NCBI GenBank assembly: GCA_028694405.1
Contig: JAQUTM010000095.1
Span: 1-8,358 of the forward strand
Direction of reading: 5' to 3'
Source: Oscillospiraceae bacterium
GTDB taxonomy: Bacteria > Bacillota > Clostridia > Oscillospirales > Ruminococcaceae
Length of the DNA: 8,358 bases
The first letter of the stretch is position 1; each line of letters begins with the position of its first letter. A program made the translations under genes and the position numbers. The notes under the pieces are model-generated. The model was not told where the DNA came from. It saw only the letters and a list, made by a program, of their open reading frames with translations, and did not search any database. Shown here one piece after another: positions 1 through 4,363 of this stretch.

Positions 1-569
1 ATAATTACTTTAAAAATTCCAAACTCTTCCCAACTTTGGGGGGTAAAGTAATATTCTTCTAAAATATAAGACGCAAGGTAGTACAGCAGGGGCATGGCAC
101 ATAAGGTACCCCAGCCTTTGTCACAATTTTTAAGCATATAACAAAAGGGCTCGCAAAAAAAACGACGCAGTAAAAAGTAAGTGACAATAAAGCTGACTAC
201 ACGCACAAACGAAATTATATAGGCGTTGTAGTCAAAAAAGCTGCTTACAAAAAACGAGAGCTGAATACTGGGCGCACAGGAGATGATAGAGGTTAAAAGA
301 ATAAAAATCAGTTTTTTGCCGCTGTAAGGGCTGATAAGCGCAAACGCCGCCAAAACGGGAAGCTGTATAAAAAGCGGATAAAAACGACTGTAAGCTTGCA
401 GGCTTAAATTTAAAAAACCTACTACGTTAGAAAAAACTGTTAGGGTAAGTAATAATCCTAAACAAATCAATCTTTCTTTTTTTACGTTTTTTATATTGGC
501 ACCCAGCAATAGATACATGGTGGAAATGCCATAAATGAGCAGACAAAAACCGTCAAACCCGATATTCAT
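1..569 (-). CDS. Multi-pass membrane protein, probable N-terminal sensor part of a LytTR-partner histidine kinase (partial)
   Basis: Reading frame open from an ATG at 569-567 to the left edge, 189 codons seen, C-terminus outside the window. The start is supported by AAGGAG-like sequence (AAAGGAGA) about 5 nt upstream. The translation begins MNIGFDGFCLLIYGIS and is very hydrophobic, with about five to six membrane helices (roughly residues 6-23, 34-53, 66-80, 85-103, 114-134, 155-170) separated by short basic loops. This is the layout of the membrane sensor half of AgrC/GHKL-type kinases that pair with LytTR regulators. It lies 28 bp downstream of such a regulator on the same strand, which is the usual operon order for a sensor. 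The kinase core (phospho-accepting His, N and G boxes) is not in the window, so the kinase role is inferred from topology and context. It could also be an unrelated membrane protein. Confidence 0.72.
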   Translation of the reverse strand, partial: MNIGFDGFCLLIYGISTMYLLLGANIKNVKKERLICLGLLLTLTVFSNVVGFLNLSLQAYSRFYPLFIQLPVLAAFALISPYSGKKLIFILLTSIISCAPSIQLSFFVSSFFDYNAYIISFVRVVSFIVTYFLLRRFFCEPFCYMLKNCDKGWGTLCAMPLLYYLASYILEEYYFTPQSWEEFGIFKVI

Positions 570-584
570 AAAAGTCTCCTTTAT

Positions 585-621
585 AAAAAATGCTTGCCTA
601 CTCTTTAAAAGAGTAGGCAAG
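585..621 (-). terminator. Hairpin plus T-tract between regulator and sensor genes (attenuator-like)
   Basis: A perfect inverted repeat, arms 593-606 and 608-621 (CTTGCCTACTCTTT and its complement), is followed on the minus strand by CA and then six T (590-585), the form of an intrinsic terminator. The 3' arm contains the TAG stop of the response regulator (600-598), and the ribosome binding site of the downstream membrane protein follows directly. A ribosome finishing the regulator would cover the hairpin, so it may act as a translation-sensitive attenuator that lowers expression of the sensor. The structure is seen in the sequence; the regulatory role is inferred. Confidence 0.6.
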
Positions 622-1320
622 ATATGCCTTTTTAACTTCGGCATAATTTGCCCGCGCCAAAGGCAAAAGTGCGCCCGATTCCATTTTTATGGATTTGCCG
701 GACAGGGTGGAGATATGATCCATGTTAACCAGATAAGAGCGGTGTGGCTTTGTAAAGCACTCGAAATTTAGCAGCTCGCTCTCCAGCGTTGCCAAGGTGC
801 CGGTTGATGCAATAATGGTGCCGTTTGTAAGGTGATAAAACAGGGTTTTTCCGATTATTTCGGTATATTCCAATTTTTTTATTGTAACCTTTACCAATCC
901 CTCTCGAGATTTTACCAGTATGTATGCCATGTCCTCATTGGTTATTTCCTGTATAATATTATTTAGCAGCAAATACAGCTTATCTTTCCAGATGGGCTTT
1001 AGGGTGTAATAAAAAGCGTTTACCGCATAAGATTCTACAGCAAACTCCGGCGATGAGGTTAAAAAGATGATTTTAATTTGAGCGTCGTTTTTACGCACCA
1101 GCTTTGCAAGCTCCATTCCGTTTAAGGACGGCATTAAAATGTCTAAAATCAGCAAATCGTAAACGGCGCCGTTTTCTATAGACTCCAGTAATTCATAAGG
1201 GTTTTGAAAAGCGGTATAGGCGATTTTTTGATGTATATTAGACAGATTTTTATAGTCTTCTAAAAGAGAAACCAGTGTGGATAATTCTTCAATATCGTCA
1301 TCACAAAAGGCAATATTCAC
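598..1320 (-). CDS. LytTR-family response regulator (receiver + LytTR DNA-binding domain)
   Basis: 240 aa, cytoplasmic transcription regulator of a two-component system. Residues 1-120 form a CheY-like receiver: acidic pocket D7-D9 (FCDDD), phospho-acceptor D60 in LLILDILMP, switch T88 (FLTSS) and K108 (TLKP) are all present, so it should be phosphorylatable. Residues about 132-235 are a LytTR DNA-binding domain, with the typical HRSYLVNMDHI segment (193-203) and LPLARANYAEVKKAY near the end. Length is normal for AgrA/VirR/ComE-type regulators. The start is GTG (1320-1318), eight nt after a clean AAGGAG (1334-1329); the receiver strand begins right there (NIAFCDDD), so no longer form is likely. 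It is first gene of a minus-strand operon with the membrane protein behind it, and is divergent from a lipoprotein gene. LytTR-like direct repeats occur in its own leader and in front of the lipoprotein promoter. Confidence 0.93.
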   Translation of the reverse strand: MNIAFCDDDIEELSTLVSLLEDYKNLSNIHQKIAYTAFQNPYELLESIENGAVYDLLILDILMPSLNGMELAKLVRKNDAQIKIIFLTSSPEFAVESYAVNAFYYTLKPIWKDKLYLLLNNIIQEITNEDMAYILVKSREGLVKVTIKKLEYTEIIGKTLFYHLTNGTIIASTGTLATLESELLNFECFTKPHRSYLVNMDHISTLSGKSIKMESGALLPLARANYAEVKKAYLAYSFKE

Positions 1321-1328
1321 AGTGTATG

Positions 1329-1334
1329 CTCCTT
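1329..1334 (-). promoter_or_regulatory. Ribosome binding site fixing the GTG start of the response regulator
   Basis: Minus strand AAGGAG, 8 nt before GTG 1320-1318. No ATG with comparable spacing exists, so this site decides the unusual start codon. Confidence 0.75.
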
Positions 1335-1359
1335 AACAGTAAAGTAAAATAGTAAAAAG

Positions 1360-1389
1360 TTAAACGTATGCTTTTATAAAAGAAATGTA
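1360..1389 (-). promoter_or_regulatory. LytTR-type operator candidate B in the response-regulator leader
   Basis: On the minus strand TACATTTCT (1389-1381), 12 nt spacer, TACGTTTAA (1368-1360): two 9-bp direct repeats, 6 of 9 identical, 21 bp apart start to start. This is the format of LytTR operators such as those of ComE, PlnC and AgrA. It lies downstream of the predicted -10 at 1418-1413, in the leader, so binding would more likely repress or tune the operon than activate that promoter, unless a further promoter lies closer to the gene. Function is inferred. Confidence 0.5.
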
Positions 1390-1412
1390 AGACTGAAACA
1401 TAATTCAGCTTT

Positions 1413-1441
1413 ATTATAGCGAATAAACCCATAAGTTACAA
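1413..1441 (-). promoter_or_regulatory. Sigma-A promoter of the response regulator operon
   Basis: Minus strand -35 TTGTAA (1441-1436), exactly 17 nt spacer, -10 TATAAT (1418-1413, perfect consensus). Transcription should start near 1406, giving a leader of roughly 85 nt before the GTG start. The leader contains the LytTR-like repeat pair at 1389-1360. Confidence 0.7.
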
Positions 1442-1445
1442 AGCT

Positions 1446-1465
1446 TTTTGATAAATTTTGATAAA
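1446..1465. repeat. Perfect tandem 10-bp repeat TTTTGATAAA x2
   Basis: TTTTGATAAA at 1446-1455 is repeated exactly at 1456-1465, placing the two copies one helical turn apart on the same DNA face. They sit directly upstream of the minus-strand -35 hexamer and about 25 bp from LytTR-like site A. They could be a protein binding site or an AT-rich UP-type element; chance in AT-rich DNA is also possible. Confidence 0.5.
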
Positions 1466-1490
1466 AACAGGTCGATTTAAAAAGCAAGTA

Positions 1491-1520
1491 TCATTTCAAG
1501 GCAAAAAAATGTCGTTTCAG
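1491..1520 (+). promoter_or_regulatory. LytTR-type operator candidate A upstream of the lipoprotein promoter
   Basis: TCATTTCAA (1491-1499), 12 nt spacer, TCGTTTCAG (1512-1520): direct repeats identical at 7 of 9 positions and 21 bp apart. The format and core ([TA]CATTTC then [TA]CGTTT) resemble operators of LytTR regulators, notably ComE (CAtTTcaGG type). It lies just upstream of the weak -35 region of the lipoprotein promoter, the position of an activator. The adjacent LytTR regulator is the obvious candidate binder. Site B has the same first-half/second-half difference (CATTTC, then CGTTT). Confidence 0.62.
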
Positions 1521-1528
1521 GATTTATT

Positions 1529-1557
1529 TTCCAACAATAAAAAAAGTGTGCTATATT
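1529..1557 (+). promoter_or_regulatory. Promoter of the lipoprotein gene (extended -10, poor -35)
   Basis: -10 TATATT at 1552-1557, preceded by the extended-minus-10 TG (1549-1550). At 17 nt upstream the -35 position reads TTCCAA (1529-1534), only 3 of 6 matches. A good -10 with a weak -35 directly behind direct repeats fits an activator-dependent promoter. The start would be near 1564, leaving a leader of about 50 nt. Confidence 0.55.
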
Positions 1558-1567
1558 AAAAATGCAA

Positions 1568-1594
1568 GTTATCCGATAACATTTTAACGGATAA
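1568..1594 (+). promoter_or_regulatory. Palindrome GTTATCCGATAAC and third half-site in the lipoprotein leader
   Basis: GTTATC-C-GATAAC (1568-1580) is a 13-bp interrupted palindrome. Its TTATCCG part (1569-1575) can also pair with CGGATAA at 1588-1594, giving an alternative 7-bp hairpin with a 12-nt loop just before the ribosome binding site (GGAGGAG, 1603-1609). It may be an operator for a second regulator or a leader RNA structure. Pairing is visible; function is unknown. Confidence 0.4.
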
Positions 1595-1615
1595 AGAATT
1601 ATGGAGGAGTAAATT

Positions 1616-2341
1616 ATGAAAAAATTACTAGCACTTGTATTAGTATTGGCTATGGCATTAACCTGCTTTGCTGCATGTGGCAGCTCTGAGCCGGAAGTTG
1701 ACCCTGCTCTTGTAAATTTGCCTACATTGGTAGACAAATTTAACGAGGCAAACACCATTTACAACGAGATTGCCGATATGGCCAATAACAGCGACTTGGT
1801 TAACGACCCAGAAGTAGTTGAGGCATTTACACCGATTACCGAATTTATGGAAGGTGCAAAAGCTTTGATTGAGGCCGGCGAGTTTGAAGAAGGCGAAGTA
1901 GATACATACATCGAAGAGCTGGACACTGTTATCATTCCCGAGTTGGAAGCTTTGAAAGCAAATTTGGCAGACGTAATTGCACAGATGGAAACTTCTGCAC
2001 CTGATTCTCAAGGTGAGGGCGACGTTATTGCTTTCCCTGTAGAAATTGTAAACAATACAGGCGCGGACCTTACCAAAATGTACATGACTGCTTCTAACAT
2101 TGAAGATTGGACAGAAGATTTGTTAAACGGTCAAGTTTTGACAGACGGTAGCACAGCTATGTTAACTTTGGCATTAGATCCTTCTGTTTTAGAGTGGGAT
2201 TTGCGTGTTGAGGACGCCGAAGGCAGCTCTATTGAGTTTTATGCCATTAGCTTTGCAGAGTGCACAACCGACGGCGGCAGCGTTGTATTAGAGTTTGACG
2301 GTACAAACGCAACAGCAACTGTTTACAGCATAGGCGGCTAA
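1616..2341 (+). CDS. Acidic cell-surface lipoprotein with C-terminal NNTG-type beta domain
   Basis: 241 aa. Residues 1-20 are a lipoprotein signal (MKK, hydrophobic LLALVLVLAMALTCF, then AA) with the lipidated cysteine at C21, so the mature protein should be anchored to the outer face of the membrane. Residues about 33-130 are predicted mainly alpha-helical and rich in Glu/Asp, followed by a short S/G/D linker. Residues about 139-241 look like a small beta-sandwich: it starts FPVEIVNNTGADLTKMYM and has the pattern NNTG..(I/L).(K/E)(L/M)Y..AS...DW...LL, seen in many secreted clostridial proteins, a type I recognise but cannot name firmly. The start follows GGAGGAG with 6 nt spacing. Single-gene unit with its own promoter, divergent from the LytTR system and closed by a terminator. 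It may be the output or a sensing partner of that system; this is inference. No enzyme motif is visible. Confidence 0.85.
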   Translation: MKKLLALVLVLAMALTCFAACGSSEPEVDPALVNLPTLVDKFNEANTIYNEIADMANNSDLVNDPEVVEAFTPITEFMEGAKALIEAGEFEEGEVDTYIEELDTVIIPELEALKANLADVIAQMETSAPDSQGEGDVIAFPVEIVNNTGADLTKMYMTASNIEDWTEDLLNGQVLTDGSTAMLTLALDPSVLEWDLRVEDAEGSSIEFYAISFAECTTDGGSVVLEFDGTNATATVYSIGG

Positions 2342-2384
2342 TTTAGCCTAAATCAAACGGCATAACTAACATTAAATAGCGTGG

Positions 2385-2437
2385 GGCTGTCCCGGCTGTT
2401 GTTTCTATAAAGGGGACAATAGACGGGCAGCCTTTTT
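2385..2437 (+). terminator. Intrinsic terminator after the lipoprotein gene
   Basis: GGCTG (2385-2389) and CCCG (2391-2394), separated by a bulged T, pair with CGGG CAGCC (2424-2432), then five T (2433-2437). The inner part can extend by TTGTTTC/GGGACAA pairing. A competing helix GTCCC (2389-2393)/GGGAC (2413-2417) is also possible. It ends the lipoprotein transcript 44 nt past the stop; the next gene starts only 22 bp further on, so that gene either has a promoter I cannot define or relies on read-through. Confidence 0.72.
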
Positions 2438-2459
2438 ATTATTGATAGGGGGCGAAGAT

Positions 2460-2987
2460 ATGAGTTACATCATAATTATGATACTGCTGATTGCAGTTTT
2501 TGTTGGTGTACAAATATCTTCTTTTAGGCGCAGCTTAATAAAGCGCAAACACAAGGTAGACAATGCAATGGCACAAATAGGGCTGCAGCTGGACCTGCAA
2601 TGGGAGATACTGGATATGTTACAGCGGGAGCTTTTGGTAAAAGCCGGAAAGGCAATAACACTTTTTGACTACGATAACCGTAAAAAAATAACCGAAAAGG
2701 TAGCGCCCCAGGAAATTATATGGCAGTGTAAGTATATTAAAGAGGGGTTTCAGCTTTTTGAATATATACAAAAACAAACACCGCAGCTACAGACAGACGA
2801 AGTATGCTGTCAAGCGGTACAAGCGTTTAAGCAATATAACCAAATGATAGAAATAAGCCGTATGATATACAATAATGCGGTAACGAAAACAAGCAAAAAA
2901 TGGGGTAGGCAACCCCTAAAAACCATAGCAAAATGGATGGGATTTGTTTATCGCGAGCCCCTGGAAAAATTGCCTCAGATTTTATAA
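2460..2987 (+). CDS. LemA-family membrane protein (divergent, short)
   Basis: 175 aa from ATG 2460, chosen because AGGGGG (2447-2452) lies 7 nt upstream; a TTG 18 nt earlier is possible but overlaps the terminator tail and has no site. One N-terminal membrane helix (about residues 2-20, SYIIIMILLIAVFVGVQI) is followed by a cytosolic or external helical domain. The segment SLIKRKHKVDNAMAQIGLQLDLQWEIL matches the LemA signature (N.LV..R..V..A..QI..QL..R.DL), and the end (NNAVTKTSKKW...IAKWMGFVYREP) matches the LemA C-terminal block (YN..V......P....A...GF..R). The middle is shorter and lacks the well-kept VKGY..HE segment. LemA proteins are of unknown biochemical role, often next to TPM-domain or protease genes; neither is here. 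It is co-directional with the zinc-ribbon/SHOCT gene, which has its own promoter. Confidence 0.7.
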   Translation: MSYIIIMILLIAVFVGVQISSFRRSLIKRKHKVDNAMAQIGLQLDLQWEILDMLQRELLVKAGKAITLFDYDNRKKITEKVAPQEIIWQCKYIKEGFQLFEYIQKQTPQLQTDEVCCQAVQAFKQYNQMIEISRMIYNNAVTKTSKKWGRQPLKTIAKWMGFVYREPLEKLPQIL

Positions 2988-3002
2988 AAATGAAAATTCC
3001 CG

Positions 3003-3030
3003 TTGTAAAAACGCAATGGATAAGTATAAT
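3003..3030 (+). promoter_or_regulatory. Sigma-A promoter of the zinc-ribbon/SHOCT gene
   Basis: -35 TTGTAA (3003-3008), 16 nt spacer, -10 TATAAT (3025-3030, perfect). The start would be about 3037, giving a leader near 40 nt. This makes the downstream gene independent of the LemA-like gene. Confidence 0.65.
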
Positions 3031-3076
3031 ATATAGCTAAATACAAATTAAATTTAAAAAGTGAGGAGCGGCAGGT

Positions 3077-3931
3077 ATGGGATTGTTTACAAATGACAAG
3101 CGGCCATGTGTGATTTGCGGAGGTGGAACACCGCGCCTTTTTTACACTGAAGTGGAGGGGAATGCACTTTGCAGCACTTGTGCTGACCGCATAAGCATGG
3201 AATCGGAACTTAGGCAGAATTTAACCATGGAGGACTTGTACAAATATCTTGCATGGAGAGACGAAAACGACGCGCTAAAAGCTGCCTTTACCGTTACCAA
3301 AGAGTATAAATTTGGGTGGCTTGCAGGTGCGTTGGAAATAGACGAAGAGCATGGACTGTGGCGGTTAACCTCTGAATGTGGCGGAATTATATTTCAGTTT
3401 GAGAACATTGCCGCGTTTTACATAAGTGAGGACAACGTTTTAATTTGTACCGGCAGCAAAGATAAATATGAGCGTTATGACAGCGGTGTGCGCGAGCAAG
3501 TGCTGTCCTTACAAGGGCAGGTACAGTTGGCACGGGCGCTTGCCATGAGAGACGACAGAGACGACAATAACAGAGAGCTGCGTTTGGAAAAGCCTTTTGA
3601 AAATTTTATTCTTACGCTGGAGTTAAAAGACCACCCCTATTGGCATAAGGCTGAGGTTAAGCTATCTGCACCAAGCTTTGGCGGAGATAACGATATTCAA
3701 TACTACATGCGCACCTATAACGAAACAGTGGCAAAGCTGGACGAAATAGCAGACGTTTTGACGCATTATTGTTTTCCGGCTGTAACCGAGGGCACAGCAG
3801 GTACAGTACAGCAGGCAGCCGCGCCGGTAGATGTGGCGACCGAAATTAAAAAGTTTAAAGAGCTACTTGATATGGGAGCCATTACCCAACAGGAGTTTGA
3901 CCAAAAAAAACAACAGCTTTTAAAAATGTAA
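3077..3931 (+). CDS. Zinc-ribbon (DUF4428-like) protein with C-terminal SHOCT domain
   Basis: 284 aa, no signal peptide or membrane helix, so probably cytosolic. The N-terminus has four cysteines in two CxxC pairs, C11-C14 (CVICGG) and C32-C35 (CSTC), a zinc-ribbon of the DUF4428 kind. Residues about 75-230 form an unassigned mixed alpha/beta domain, with a strand-rich part (WLAGALEIDEEHGLWRL, IIFQFENIAAFYI, NFILTLELKDHPYW), possibly PH-like. A low-complexity Ala/Thr/Val linker (235-253) leads to residues 255-283, EIKKFKELLDMGAITQQEFD then KKQQLL, a clear SHOCT motif (helix-LxxxGxITxxEF-helix), often involved in oligomerisation. The start follows GAGGAG by 8 nt. Own promoter upstream, strong terminator downstream, so a single-gene unit. 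Proteins of this architecture are common in Clostridia and uncharacterised; a role in envelope or stress response would be a guess. Confidence 0.8.
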   Translation: MGLFTNDKRPCVICGGGTPRLFYTEVEGNALCSTCADRISMESELRQNLTMEDLYKYLAWRDENDALKAAFTVTKEYKFGWLAGALEIDEEHGLWRLTSECGGIIFQFENIAAFYISEDNVLICTGSKDKYERYDSGVREQVLSLQGQVQLARALAMRDDRDDNNRELRLEKPFENFILTLELKDHPYWHKAEVKLSAPSFGGDNDIQYYMRTYNETVAKLDEIADVLTHYCFPAVTEGTAGTVQQAAAPVDVATEIKKFKELLDMGAITQQEFDQKKQQLLKM

Positions 3932-3981
3932 GCACAGCCGTGGTGGCAGCCCTATTTTACAAAGCTGAATAGAAATTTAAT

Positions 3982-4026
3982 AAAAAGCCCTTTGCAAGCA
4001 AAAAATGCTTTGCATAAGGGCTTTTT
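3982..4026 (+). terminator. Strong intrinsic terminator (structurally bidirectional)
   Basis: A long hairpin: AAAAAGCCCTT TGCAAGCA (3982-4000) pairs with TGCTTTGCA T AAGGGCTTTTT (4006-4026), with a 5-nt A loop and two small bulges, ending in a T-tract. The A-run at the 5' side would give a T-run on the other strand, so it could stop transcription both ways. It separates the SHOCT gene from the pel operon. Confidence 0.85.
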
Positions 4027-4251
4027 GTATGTCCTGCAAAAGCAAAAAGATACCTTTTTTTCACAAATAACAAAAAAAGACAACTTGAAAAATAAAAATC
4101 GATTTTGTGACTAATTAGATAGAAAAGTTGCTACATAATTATTATTTATGCATATTATAAGCGCATAAAAATAATTTATTTTGTAATAAGCTACAAAATT
4201 TTGGCGTTGCTGCCGCAAAAAAATACAAAAATTACTTTGGCTTTAAAATTA
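4027..4251. other. AT-rich non-coding region upstream of the pel promoter with inverted repeats
   Basis: No ORF is supported here. Two perfect inverted repeats are visible: TTTATGC (4145-4151)/GCATAAA (4163-4169) with an 11-nt gap, and ATTTTGTA (4178-4185)/TACAAAAT (4192-4199) with a 6-nt gap. The second ends about 55 bp before the predicted -10, where an upstream regulator could bind. The region is otherwise rich in A- and T-runs that may curve the DNA. No c-di-GMP riboswitch core was recognised. Confidence 0.45.
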
Positions 4252-4260
4252 TGGTATACT
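4252..4260 (+). promoter_or_regulatory. Extended -10 promoter of the pel operon
   Basis: TGGTATACT: extended TG (4252-4253) plus -10 TATACT (4255-4260, 5 of 6). The -35 position (around 4232-4237, TTACTT) is poor, so the promoter is weak or activator-dependent. The start would be near 4267, giving a leader of about 97 nt before ATG 4364. Confidence 0.5.
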
Positions 4261-4279
4261 AAAATAATAGCAATTTAAT

Positions 4280-4322
4280 TAAGTTGTACACCTGCAATAA
4301 AACTGGTGAATACAGCAACTTA
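4280..4322 (+). promoter_or_regulatory. Leader RNA stem upstream of pelD
   Basis: TAAGTTG (4280-4286) is complementary to CAACTTA (4316-4322), enclosing a small CACC (4289-4292)/GGTG (4305-4308) helix. The same CACCT (4289-4293) could instead pair with AGGTG (4347-4351) at the pelD ribosome binding site, so an alternate fold could mask translation. All pairings are short; function is inferred. Confidence 0.3.
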
Positions 4323-4363
4323 TAGACGATAAAACAGATGAGTAGTAGGTGAAAGCAAAAGGT

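Noticed and set aside
535..771. 78-aa plus-strand ORF
   Set aside because: It lies across the membrane protein start and the regulator C-terminus on the opposite strand, has no ribosome binding site and reads as a shadow of the regulator.
1477..1758. 93-aa minus-strand ORF over the lipoprotein promoter and signal peptide
   Set aside because: Antisense to a well-supported gene and its promoter; composition is a shadow of the plus-strand frame.
2442..2459. TTG start for the LemA-like gene
   Set aside because: It sits in the terminator tail with no ribosome site upstream; ATG 2460 has AGGGGG at good spacing and starts the membrane helix.
4027..4348. CRISPR array, tRNA or small gene in the largest gap
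   Set aside because: No regularly spaced repeats, no cloverleaf with a TTC-loop, and no ORF with a ribosome site; only AT-rich DNA with two inverted repeats and a promoter.
4262..4350. c-di-GMP (GEMM) riboswitch in the pelD leader
   Set aside because: I looked for the conserved GEMM core and its two helices and did not find them; only short generic stems are present.
4338..4352. Mini-ORF ATG AGT AGT AGG TGA before pelD
   Set aside because: Only four codons, no ribosome binding site; overlap with the pelD start region is probably chance.
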